A program made the translations under genes and the position numbers. A DNA stretch of 64,000 bases from VGBV01 sp963780395 (lineage in GTDB: Bacteria; Actinomycetota; Thermoleophilia; Solirubrobacterales; 70-9). Under the pieces are notes generated by a model. It had not been told where the DNA came from and did not search any database. It worked only from the letters and a program-made list of their open reading frames with translations. The DNA lies in contig CAWABY010000003.1 of NCBI GenBank assembly GCA_963780395.1, positions 124,001 through 188,000 on the forward strand, given 5' to 3'. Positions 50,857 to 59,272 of the stretch are shown here, piece after piece; the stretch's first letter is position 1, and every line of letters starts with the position of its first letter.

Positions 50857-52054
50857 GGCACCAGCCGAAACACGGGTCCGTCGAGGGAAGTTGCGTAGAT
50901 GCGCCCCTGACCGTCCTCGCCGAACGAGCTCAGGTTGGACACATCGACGCCGACTGCCTTGTCGTCCCGGGCGGCGCCCTTGGCCGGGACGAAGCTGCGC
51001 AGCTGGCCCGCGCAGAAGTCGCCGTAGAGGTAGCGGCCTCGCAGCGCAGGCAGCTCGGGGTCGCGGACGACGTAGCCGCCGGTCACGGAGCACCCCTGGC
51101 TGGGGTCGTAGGTGAGCACCGGCGGGACGTGGTCGGGCGCCTCCTGGTCCTCGTTGAAGCGCTCGGTTCCCTCGAATGCCGACCAGCCGAAGTTGGCCCC
51201 CGCCCCGGCTCCGGCCGGACACGTAGTCGATTTCCTCCAGCGAGTTCTGGCCGACGTCCCCGATCGCCAGCGCGCCGGCTGCCGCGGTCGAAGCTGAAGC
51301 GCCAGGGGTTTCGCAGGCCGTACGAGTAGACCTCGGGCCGGGCGCCGGGGGTGTCGGCGAAGGGGTTGTCCGCCGGAATGCCGTACGGCTTTCCACCCCG
51401 GGGGTCGATCCGCAGCAGCTTGCCCAGCAGGGAGCCGAGGTCCTGGCCCGCGCGCTCGGGGTCGTCGGCGATGCCGCCGTCGCCCGTGCCGATGTAGAGG
51501 TTCCCGTCCGGCCCGAACACGAGTAGGCCGCCGTTGTGGTTCGAGGCGAAGTCGTCCATGCGCAGCACCTCGCGGCGGCTGTCCGGATCGATCGTGGCCC
51601 CGTCCTCGGCCATCTCGAGCTCGACCACGCGCTGGTCCTGGGCGGAGTCGGTGAAGTAGGCATAGAGCAGCCGCGATGCGGGGAAGTCGGGCGCGAAGGC
51701 GATCGAGAGCAGACCCTGCTCGCCGCTGTCGGAGACCTCGTCGCTGATGTCGAGCACGGGCTCGGGCTCGACCTTGCCGTCGCGAACGAGCCGGATGCGC
51801 CCGGGCTTCTCGACGACGTAGAGGTCCTCGCTCGCCGGCGGCTGGGTCACGTACAGGGGCTGGTCGAAGTCCCCGACCTTCTCCAGGCTGACGCCGCCCT
51901 CGCCGTCACCGGTCGCCGCCACTGACTTGGCCGGCTCGGGCGAGGTGCCCGCCGTCTGCTCCCCGTCGGAGTCATCGTCGCCGCAGGCCGCCACGAACAG
52001 CATCAGGGCCAGTGCCATTCCCGCCGCCGCGAGCATCCCTCGAGCCTCGCTCAC
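50853..52054 (-). CDS. PQQ-dependent sugar dehydrogenase paralogue A, lipoprotein (two frameshifts)
   Basis: First of the four paralogues, made as a lipoprotein: MLAAAGMALALMLFVAAC with the lipidated Cys followed by an acidic GDDDSDGEQ tether. GTG at 52054 has TAGAGT (52067-52062) 7 nt upstream, another leaderless-type start; ATG 52036 is an alternative. The frame breaks at about 51282-51287 and in the C5 run at 51197-51201; dropping one base at each joins FSFDR to AAGALAIGDVGQNSLEEIDYV and then to ANFGWSAFEG, for 399 residues. The last part, TYDPSQGCSVTGGYVVRDPELPALRGRYLYGDF, closes the propeller. The TGA overlaps the next start. Confidence 0.85.
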
Positions 52055-52094
52055 CCGCCCAACTCTAGGGAAGCGCGTCAACGCCCCCTAAGCG

Positions 52095-53054
52095 CTAGGG
52101 GTTGGTCGCGGTGCCCCCGCCGTCCAGCTCGGACTGCTGCTCGGAGCTGCCGGCCTGTCCGACGATGTCGCCGGGCTTGATCGGGACGACCTCGCCCGCG
52201 TCGTTGACGCGGGTCTGGGGCGGGGCGTCGGTGATCTGGACGATGAACTCTCCCTCGGGGGCGCTGCCGTCCCCGGTGACCGCGACCGCGTTCCCCTGAA
52301 GGCCGGCGGCGACCCGGTAGTGGACGGTGTAGGTGCCGCTCTGCACCGGCGTCACCCTCCAGACCATGTCGATGGACTCGTCCGGCTCCATCGGGCCGAA
52401 GGCGAATGTGTTGGTCTGCACCGCGATCGCGCCGCTCGCCTGCGCGATCTCGCCGGGCGGGCCGGGCCCGGGCTCGGTCCCCGCCAGCCGAGGGAAGCCC
52501 TGCTCGAGGATCCAGACCGGGCGCGAGGGGATCGCCAGGCCGGGCTGGTCTGAGATGACCGAGAAGGGCCCCTCCGCCACGCTCCGCTCCTGCTCGTCCG
52601 TGCCCACGGTCGTGTCGGTCCCCGCCTCCTCGGCTTCCTCGTCCTCAGCCGCCGCCTGGAGCTCCTCCTGAAGCTGCTGCTCGACCTCCTCGGCCAGATC
52701 CTCCTCGTCGGCCGCGTCGGTTTCGGCCGCGCTGGCGTCGACCTCGGTCGCGTTGTCCTCGTTGGCGACCGTGAAGATCGTGATCGCGAGGTTGGGGACG
52801 CTGTCCTCGCCCGTGTTCTGGACCGAGAGCAGCAGATTCTTGGTCTCGGCCAGGCTCTGCTTGGCCGGAAACTCGGCGGCGGTGATCTCGACCGGGAACT
52901 CGCCCTCGGGCTCGTCCTCGTCCTGGCGCTCGCCGCCGCCGCAGGCCGCCAGGCCCGCGGCGCAGAGAGCGAGTGCCAGGACTGCCCCAAGGCGATCGCG
53001 CATCCGCAGGAAGCGGGATGTAATGCCGCTCTCCTCCAACAGCGCGGGCAACAT
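52095..53054 (-). CDS. Acidic lipoprotein of unknown function
   Basis: A 319-residue secreted protein. A long n-region precedes a hydrophobic stretch and lipobox LAAC (LGAVLALALCAAGLAACGGG). The mature part begins with a beta-rich domain (VEITAAEFPAKQSLAETKNLLLSVQNTGED), has a strongly acidic Glu/Ala/Asp linker of about 50 residues, and ends with a second beta domain (TYTVHYRVAAGLQGNAVAV). The fold recalls surface beta-sandwich domains, but I do not recognise a family. ATG at 53054 has TAGGGT about 6 nt upstream; ATG 53003 is an alternative. It is upstream of and co-directional with the sugar dehydrogenases. Confidence 0.78.
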   Translation of the reverse strand: MLPALLEESGITSRFLRMRDRLGAVLALALCAAGLAACGGGERQDEDEPEGEFPVEITAAEFPAKQSLAETKNLLLSVQNTGEDSVPNLAITIFTVANEDNATEVDASAAETDAADEEDLAEEVEQQLQEELQAAAEDEEAEEAGTDTTVGTDEQERSVAEGPFSVISDQPGLAIPSRPVWILEQGFPRLAGTEPGPGPPGEIAQASGAIAVQTNTFAFGPMEPDESIDMVWRVTPVQSGTYTVHYRVAAGLQGNAVAVTGDGSAPEGEFIVQITDAPPQTRVNDAGEVVPIKPGDIVGQAGSSEQQSELDGGGTATNP

Positions 53055-53146
53055 ACCGCAACCCTATAGCGCTCCGTGCCGGTCAATCTCCGGTTGGGGG
53101 TGGCGGATAGCGGGGTGATCACATACTCTTTGCCCGAGGAGAGACG

Positions 53147-53953
53147 TTGGTCAGATCCGTAGCCGACAGAGCGTTCCTGCCTGCGAAGTCACTGTTCGAG
53201 CAGGTCGGAGACATGATGATCCTGACCGCGAAGACGCTGGTCTCGGCGGTTCGCGCTCCATACCCCTACGGCGGCGAGTTCATCCGCCAGTTCCTATTCG
53301 CCCTGCAGCTGTGCTGGTTCCCGATGATGATCTCGACGCTGGCCTTCGGGTTCGGCGCGCCGGGCCTGCAGGCGGCCAACTTCCTGTCGCTGTTCGGAGC
53401 GCTGGACCGCCTCGGCGGCTTCTTCGTGCTCGCCTCGATCCGCGAGTTCGCCCCCTTCGTCACAGCCGTCGTCGTCGCCGGCGTCGCCGGCACGGCGATC
53501 ACCGCCGACCTCGGCGCGCGCAAGATCCGCGAGGAGCTGGACGCGCTGCAGGTGCTGGGCGTGGACCCGATCAAGAACCTCGTCGTCCCCAGGTTCCTGG
53601 CGCTGATGCTGATCACCGGCCTGATGGACATCTACGCGCTGGTCTTCGGCATCGTCGGCGGCATCGGCGCGGAGCTGCTCTACAACGAGCCGCTCGGCGG
53701 CTTCTTCTCCACCCTCTTCAGCAACGCCTCGGTCACGGACCTCTGGGGGTCGGTCCTGAAAACCACCCTGTTCGGGGCGATCATCGCGATCGTCTGCTCC
53801 TACAAGGGGATGACTGCGTCCGGAGGCGCCGAGGGCGTGGGCAGAGCGGTGAACGAGGCGGTCGTGATCGCCTTCATGGGCGTGTTCGCCTTCAACTACG
53901 TGTTCACCCAAACGCTGCTCGCGACCCATCCTGAATTGCAGGTCATCAAGTAG
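53147..53953 (+). CDS. MlaE/YrbE-family ABC permease (first)
   Basis: A 268-residue permease of the MlaE/YrbEA type, part of a phospholipid or lipid transporter. The family signature is in FAPFVTAVVVAGVAGTAITADLGARKIREELDALQVLGVDP, which gives the EEDAL-type contact with the ATPase. Five or six membrane helices are seen. The start TTG at 53147 is supported by GAGGAGAG 6 nt upstream. The stop overlaps the start of the second permease (TAGTG). In mycobacteria two YrbE permeases precede six mce genes, but none is found here. Confidence 0.88.
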   Translation: MVRSVADRAFLPAKSLFEQVGDMMILTAKTLVSAVRAPYPYGGEFIRQFLFALQLCWFPMMISTLAFGFGAPGLQAANFLSLFGALDRLGGFFVLASIREFAPFVTAVVVAGVAGTAITADLGARKIREELDALQVLGVDPIKNLVVPRFLALMLITGLMDIYALVFGIVGGIGAELLYNEPLGGFFSTLFSNASVTDLWGSVLKTTLFGAIIAIVCSYKGMTASGGAEGVGRAVNEAVVIAFMGVFAFNYVFTQTLLATHPELQVIK

Positions 53954-54753
53954 TGGGCGGCGGCTGGACCGCGGTCCCCAAGTCCTGGCTCAACTCGATC
54001 GGCGAGATCTTCGGGTTCTCGACCAGGGTCATCGGCCTGGTCTTCAGCGGCCGGGTCTTCCAGTTCTTCGGCGAGGCGCTGCGCCAGACCGGCATCCTCA
54101 TCCTCGGCTCCACGATCGTGATCTGGGGCCTCGTCTTCATCCTCGGCCTGCAGTGCGGCATCGAGGGCGCCTACTTCAACCGGTCGGTGGGGGCTCCGGC
54201 GTACGCCGGCGTGTTTGCCGCCTGGTGCGACCTGCGCGAGGTGATCCCCTACGCCTTCGGCTACATGCTGGCCGCCAAGGTCGGCACCGGCATCGTGGCC
54301 GAGCTCGGCGCGATGCGCATCTCCGACGAGATCGACGCGCTCGAGGTGATGGGCGTGCCGCCGGTCACCTTCCTCGCCGCCACCCGCCTGCTGGCGGCCT
54401 GGATCGCCTTCCCCTTCATGTACCTGGCCGCCGTCGGCATCGGCTTCTTCGCCAGCTGGCTCGCGGTCGTCGAGCAGATCGGCGACGTCTCATCGGGCGG
54501 CTACTTCCTGATCTTCTGGATGTTCCAGAACCCGCCCGACCTCTTATTCAGCCTGATCAAGGGCATGACGATGGCGACCGCCATCGTGCTCGTCGGCTGC
54601 TACTACGGCTACACGGCCTCGGGCGGACCGGTCGGCGTGGGGACCGCCACGGCGAAGTCGATGGTGCTGAACATCGTGCTCGTACACTTGATCGGAATGA
54701 TGGGAACGCTGGTCTTCTGGGGAGCTAACCCGAGAGCGCCGATCGGCGGCTGA
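53953..54753 (+). CDS. MlaE/YrbE-family ABC permease (second)
   Basis: A 266-residue second permease, paralogous to the first, with AKVGTGIVAELGAMRISDEIDALEVMGVPPVTFL as the conserved coupling segment. The N-terminal amphipathic helix and five membrane helices are as in the family. It overlaps the first permease by one base, and a strong AAGGAGG follows before the ATPase gene. Two distinct permeases imply a heterodimeric channel, as in Mce systems. Confidence 0.88.
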   Translation: MGGGWTAVPKSWLNSIGEIFGFSTRVIGLVFSGRVFQFFGEALRQTGILILGSTIVIWGLVFILGLQCGIEGAYFNRSVGAPAYAGVFAAWCDLREVIPYAFGYMLAAKVGTGIVAELGAMRISDEIDALEVMGVPPVTFLAATRLLAAWIAFPFMYLAAVGIGFFASWLAVVEQIGDVSSGGYFLIFWMFQNPPDLLFSLIKGMTMATAIVLVGCYYGYTASGGPVGVGTATAKSMVLNIVLVHLIGMMGTLVFWGANPRAPIGG

Positions 54754-54778
54754 CCGTCCGTAAGGAGGACTGAGACCC

Positions 54779-55819
54779 GTGGCAGAGAGCAAGAAGACGA
54801 GCACGCGCAAGAGCGCCTCGAGCGACAGCGCCTCGGAGACGGCCGCCTCGAAGCGCTCCACGCCGGAGAGCGACACGGCATCGGCATCGGCCGCCGCCTC
54901 GGCCTCATCGGCGAAGGCCGATGAGGAGGCCCGCGAGGACCCGCTCCAGGCTCAGGGCCTGGGCGAAGAGGACTTCTCCTCCCGCGACTACACGATTCCG
55001 GGCGTCGACGCCGAGGACCCGGATCCCTACAAGTGGCACACGGGCGCGAAGCGCGACCACGGCGGCGTGGACGCGATCGAGATCATCGACCTCGTCAAGC
55101 AGTTCGGGCGCACCCGCATCCTCAACGGCTGCAACCTCGGTCTCCCAGACGACATGATCTCGATGGTGCTGGGGCCGTCCGGCACCGGCAAGTCGGTGTT
55201 GATCAAGCACATCGTCGGACTGCTCTATCCCGACTCGGGTGACGTGCTGGTCCACGGTGAGTCGATCCCGTCGATGTCCGACGACGAGTTGTTCGAGACG
55301 CGCAAGAAGTTCGGGCTCCTGTTCCAGGACGGGGCGCTCTTCGGCTCCATGAACGTCTACGACAACACCTGCTTCCCGTTGCGGCAGCACACCGACAAGA
55401 GCGAGGAGGAGATCGAGACGATCGTCAACCGCCGCCTGCGTGAGGTCGGCCTGACGGAGGCGATGTACAAGATGCCCAACGAGCTCTCGGGCGGCATGCG
55501 CAAGCGGGCCGGCTTCGCCCGGGCCTTGGTGCTGGACCCGGCGATCGTCATGTTCGACGAGCCGGACTCGGGCCTCGACCCGGTCCGGACGGCGCTGCTC
55601 TGCGAGCTGATCCGCGAGGTCCACGACGAGAACGGTGGCTGTTATCTGGTCATCAGCCACGACCTCGCGACAGCACGCCGCATCGCCGAATTCCTCGCCG
55701 TGCTCTGGAAGGGCAAGATCGTCGAGAGCGGCCCTGCGGACGAGCTTTTCAGCACTGGGAACGAGTTCGTCAAGCAGTTCCTGAACGCCGACGTCAAGGG
55801 TCCGCTCGCGATGGACTAG
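54779..55819 (+). CDS. Mkl/MlaF-type ABC ATPase with Ser/Ala-rich N-terminal tail
   Basis: A 346-residue ATPase for the lipid transporter. The first 75 or so residues form a low-complexity Ser/Ala/Glu/Lys tail not found in MlaF, then comes a complete domain: Walker A GPSGTGKS, Q-loop LFQDGALFGSM, signature NELSGGMRKRAGFARAL, Walker B IVMFDEP and H-loop VISHD. The order yrbEA-yrbEB-mkl is conserved. A GTG at 54779 is used, with AAGGAGG 10 nt upstream. Substrate and the periplasmic partner are unknown. Confidence 0.88.
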   Translation: MAESKKTSTRKSASSDSASETAASKRSTPESDTASASAAASASSAKADEEAREDPLQAQGLGEEDFSSRDYTIPGVDAEDPDPYKWHTGAKRDHGGVDAIEIIDLVKQFGRTRILNGCNLGLPDDMISMVLGPSGTGKSVLIKHIVGLLYPDSGDVLVHGESIPSMSDDELFETRKKFGLLFQDGALFGSMNVYDNTCFPLRQHTDKSEEEIETIVNRRLREVGLTEAMYKMPNELSGGMRKRAGFARALVLDPAIVMFDEPDSGLDPVRTALLCELIREVHDENGGCYLVISHDLATARRIAEFLAVLWKGKIVESGPADELFSTGNEFVKQFLNADVKGPLAMD

Positions 55820-55846
55820 GGCGGCAGGGCCGCGGGTCCTGTCGCC
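55820..55846. terminator. Hairpin after the ABC ATPase gene
   Basis: A 9-bp stem with one G-T wobble (GGCGGCAGG 55820-55828 with CCTGTCGCC 55838-55846) begins right after the stop. It may attenuate read-through into the MMPL gene. Confidence 0.4.
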
Positions 55847-55880
55847 TGATTGAGTTTCGCCCCCTAATCTCGGCTTCCTG

Positions 55881-58562
55881 ATGAGTCGTTGGTTCGAGCG
55901 GGTTGCGGGGGTGGCCGTGCGCTGGCCGCGGCGGACGCTGCTCGTCGTGCTGGTGCTGGCCGCGGCTGGGGCCGTGGGGGCGCTCCGGCTCGAGACCGAC
56001 GCCGGGACCGAGACGCTGGTGGACGAGGAGTCCGCTGAGTTCCAGGCCACCGAGCGCTTCCGCGAGAGCTTCGGGGACGAGGCGGCGGTGGTGCTGGTTC
56101 GCGAGGACCTGCGCCAGCTGACGCTGACCCAGGACCTGCAGGCGCTGCTCGAGCTCGAGACCTGCCTCGCCGGCGGCACCGAGTTCGCCGAGACCCTCCC
56201 GCGTCGCAAGGGCGCGCCGCTGCCCGAGGTCTGCGACGAGATCGCCGAGCTGGCGCCGAGCAGGGTCGTGTACGGGCCGGCGACCTTCCTCTACCAGTCC
56301 GTCGCCCAGATCCAGCAGGTGCTGCAGGGCCAGATCGGCGCCACCCAGCAGACGGCCGAGCGGGCGGCGCGGGAGGCCCGCCGGCAGGCCGCCGCCGCGG
56401 GAGCCTCCAGCACCGAGCAGCAGCAGGCCGCCGAGCGGGCGAGCCAGCAGGTGCTGGGAACCTTCCAGAGCGAGCTGGTGCGGCTGGGGCTGAAGTTCGG
56501 GATCACCAGCCCCCCGCGCCTGGACGACCCGCAGTTCATCAATCGCGTCGTCTTCGACCCCCGCGAACCGGTGGGGACGCCGAAGGAGCGCTTCGCCTAC
56601 CTCTTTCCCAGCACCGATTCCGCCCTGATCTCGGTGCGCCTGCGTCCCGACCTCAGCGACGAGGAGCGCGGCGAGGCGATCGACCTGTTCAAGCGCGCGA
56701 CCGGCGACGAGCGCTTTGCGCTCGGCGGCGGCGGGGACTACGTGGTCAGCGGGGTGCCCGCGGTGGTGGACGGGCTCGCCTCGGCGCTGCGCTCGGAACT
56801 GCTGGTGCTGCTGGCGGTCGCGATCGCGCTGATGGCGATCACCCTGGCCGTCGTCTTCTCGCCGCCGCTGCGGCTGCTGCCCCTGGGCGTGGCGCTGGTC
56901 GCGTCGGCGCTCACCTTCGGGTTGCTGGCGTTGCTGGGCGGGTCGCTGACGATGGCCTCGGTGGCCGTGCTGCCGGTGCTGATCGGGCTCGCGGTGGACT
57001 ACGCGATCCAGTTCCAGGCGCGCTTCAACGAGGGCAGGGCCGAGGGCATGGCGCCGGCCCGGGCGGCGACGGCTGCGGCCGCGGTCGGAGGGCCCGTGAT
57101 CGGCGCGGCCTGCCTGGCGACGGCGGCGGGTTTTGCGGCGCTGGCGCTGTCGCCGATCCCGATGGTGCGCTCCTTCGGTCTGCTGCTGGTCGCGGGCATT
57201 GCGCTCGCATTCGCCGTCGCCGCCACAGCCGGCTTCGCGGCGCTCGCGCTCGCTTCCTGGCGCGGCGAGCCGGCGGCCCCGCGCGACTGGGGCCCCAAGA
57301 GCGCCGAGCTGGGGCGGCGCAGGCGCCTGGCCGAGCGCCGCCTGCGCGAGGCCGGGAAGCGCGCCCTCGCGGCCACGATAGAGCGGCCCGGGCGTGTGCT
57401 TGCCGTGGCGCTGGCTCTGGCGGTGCTCGGCTGGGTGGCGAGCTCGCGCACCGAGGTCGTCTCGGACATCCGCGAGCTGGCTCCGGCGAGCCTTCCGGCG
57501 CTGCAGGACGTGAACGCCCTGCAGGATGAAACCGGCGTCTCGGGCGAGGTGAACGTCGTCGTCCGCTCCGACAAACTCGCCGATCCCGAGCTGATCGCCT
57601 GGATCAGCGATTTCCAGCGCCGGGTGCTGGCCGAAGCCGGCTACGAGGGAGAGCGCCCGAGCTGCGAGCAGGCGCGCCTGTGCCCCGCGATCTCGCTCAC
57701 CGACCTCTTCTCCGGGGGCGCAACCGTTGAGAGCGAGGAGCAGGCGCAGGCCCTGCTGGCCTCGATCCCGCCCTACTTCTCCCAGGCCGTGGTCACCCGC
57801 GACCCGGAGACCGGCGGGATCGGCGACACCGCCAACATCGCCTTCGGCATCCGGGTGCAGCCGCTGGACGAGCAGCAGGATCTGATCGACGGGATCCGGG
57901 GCGAGATCGAGGCCGACGGCGGGCCGCCGCCAGGCACCGAGGTCGAGCTGGCCGGGCTGCCGGTGATCGCGGCCGAGGCCAACGAGGACCTCTCCCGCAG
58001 CCGCTACTGGCTCCCGCTCGCCGGCCTCGCCGCCGTGGCGCTGGTGCTGCTGGCGATCTACCGCTCGCCGCGCCGGGCGCTGGTGCCGCTGGTGCCGATC
58101 GTGCTCGCGACCGGCTGGTCCGCCCTGGTGGTGGCGGTGATAAACGTGCCGCTGAACCCGATGTCGGCGACCCTGGGGGCGCTGGTGATCGCGATCGCGA
58201 CCGAGTTCAGCGTCATCCTCGCCGCCCGCTTCGAGCGCGAGCGGCAGGGTCTGTCGGTGGGCGAGGCGCTTCGCCGCACGTACGCCCTCACGGGCACCGC
58301 CGTGCTGGCCTCCGGCGTGACCGCGATCGCGGGCTTCGCCGCGCTCGCCGCAACCGACATCCGCATGCTGCGCGACTTCGGGCTGGTCACCGTCGCCGAC
58401 CTCTCGGTGGCGCTCGTCGGGGTGATGCTCGTGCTGCCGGCGACGCTCGTCTGGGCCGACCAGCGCTTCAGCGCGGGGCCGAGGCGAAGGGCCGTGGAGG
58501 GCTCGGGCGCGGATTCAAGGCGAATGGCCGTTGAGGGCTCCAGCGCGGAGCCGGGGCGATGA
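55881..58562 (+). CDS. RND/MMPL-family lipid exporter
   Basis: An 893-residue membrane protein with two MMPL halves. After a first helix (TLLVVLVLAAAGAVGAL) comes a large outer domain with a Gln/Ala/Arg-rich coiled coil (AAREARRQAAAAGASSTEQQQAAER), then five helices including VLIGLAVDYAIQFQARFNE; the second half repeats this, with VIAIATEFSVILAARFE in the equivalent place, where the Asp is replaced by Glu. The C-terminus holds an imperfect 12-residue repeat (RRRAVEGSGADS, RRMAVEGSSAEP). Such proteins move lipids, for example HpnN for hopanoids. Its place after the two-permease ABC system suggests joint lipid transport (inference). Confidence 0.85.
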   Translation: MSRWFERVAGVAVRWPRRTLLVVLVLAAAGAVGALRLETDAGTETLVDEESAEFQATERFRESFGDEAAVVLVREDLRQLTLTQDLQALLELETCLAGGTEFAETLPRRKGAPLPEVCDEIAELAPSRVVYGPATFLYQSVAQIQQVLQGQIGATQQTAERAAREARRQAAAAGASSTEQQQAAERASQQVLGTFQSELVRLGLKFGITSPPRLDDPQFINRVVFDPREPVGTPKERFAYLFPSTDSALISVRLRPDLSDEERGEAIDLFKRATGDERFALGGGGDYVVSGVPAVVDGLASALRSELLVLLAVAIALMAITLAVVFSPPLRLLPLGVALVASALTFGLLALLGGSLTMASVAVLPVLIGLAVDYAIQFQARFNEGRAEGMAPARAATAAAAVGGPVIGAACLATAAGFAALALSPIPMVRSFGLLLVAGIALAFAVAATAGFAALALASWRGEPAAPRDWGPKSAELGRRRRLAERRLREAGKRALAATIERPGRVLAVALALAVLGWVASSRTEVVSDIRELAPASLPALQDVNALQDETGVSGEVNVVVRSDKLADPELIAWISDFQRRVLAEAGYEGERPSCEQARLCPAISLTDLFSGGATVESEEQAQALLASIPPYFSQAVVTRDPETGGIGDTANIAFGIRVQPLDEQQDLIDGIRGEIEADGGPPPGTEVELAGLPVIAAEANEDLSRSRYWLPLAGLAAVALVLLAIYRSPRRALVPLVPIVLATGWSALVVAVINVPLNPMSATLGALVIAIATEFSVILAARFERERQGLSVGEALRRTYALTGTAVLASGVTAIAGFAALAATDIRMLRDFGLVTVADLSVALVGVMLVLPATLVWADQRFSAGPRRRAVEGSGADSRRMAVEGSSAEPGR

Positions 58563-59272
58563 GCGAGGACCCCGACCCGCGCAAGGAGCGGCGGGAGCGC
58601 GCCCGCCGCCCGGCCGCGATCTACTCGGCGATCGTCGGCCTCGTCTTCATCGCGATCATCGCCGTCGCGGGAATCAACGCGCTGCAGACCGACGAGAGCG
58701 GGGTGCTGGGGGCGAATGAGGACGAGGGCGCGCTGCCGCTGGCCCAGTTCGCCGTCCCCGACATGCGCAGCGAGCTCGACGGCGACGCCAACATCGCCCA
58801 GGACGACTGCGAGGTCTCGCGCGTGCCCTGTCCCGAGGACGAGCGCCGGACCCCGGCCTGCGCGGTCGAGGTGGAGGGCGCGATCCGCGTCTGCGACCTC
58901 TTCGGACGGCCGCTGGTGTTGTCGTTCTGGTTCACCAGGGGCGGCGAGTGCGAGTCCCAGCAGGACGTCTTCGAGTCGGTCTATCGGCGCTACGGGAAGC
59001 AGGCCAACTTCCTCGCGATCAACGTCCGCGACGCGCGTGAGGAGGTGGCCAGGCTCAGCGACGAGCGTGGCTGGACGCACCCGATCGGGCTCGACAGCGA
59101 CGGCGCCCTCTCCAACCTCTATCGCGTCGGCGGCTGCCCCACCTTTCTCTATGCCTATCCCGGCGGCATCCTGCGCGACACCTCGATCGGCGAGCTGAAC
59201 GAGCGCGAGCTGCAGGCGAAGATCGCGGAGCTGATCGCCGCATCGAAGGAGCGCGCGGCTACGGTTCGCTGA
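58559..59272 (+). CDS. Membrane-anchored thioredoxin-fold protein lacking the CxxC motif
   Basis: A 237-residue TlpA/ResA-like protein with one N-terminal anchor helix (IYSAIVGLVFIAIIAVAGI). The thioredoxin core is clear: LVLSFWFTRGGECESQQ where WCxxC would be, and GGCPTFLYAYPGG with the cis-proline. The first active-site Cys is replaced by Gly and only the second survives; several other cysteines lie before the core (QDDCEVSRVPCPEDE, PACAVEVEGAIRVC). A classical disulfide exchange is therefore unlikely. It overlaps the MMPL gene (ATGA) and the B3/B4 gene (TGATG). Confidence 0.83.
   Translation: MSEDPDPRKERRERARRPAAIYSAIVGLVFIAIIAVAGINALQTDESGVLGANEDEGALPLAQFAVPDMRSELDGDANIAQDDCEVSRVPCPEDERRTPACAVEVEGAIRVCDLFGRPLVLSFWFTRGGECESQQDVFESVYRRYGKQANFLAINVRDAREEVARLSDERGWTHPIGLDSDGALSNLYRVGGCPTFLYAYPGGILRDTSIGELNERELQAKIAELIAASKERAATVR

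Noticed and set aside
53147..55819. Full mce operon
   Set aside because: The permeases and ATPase are present but no MlaD/Mce-domain gene follows or precedes them in the window.
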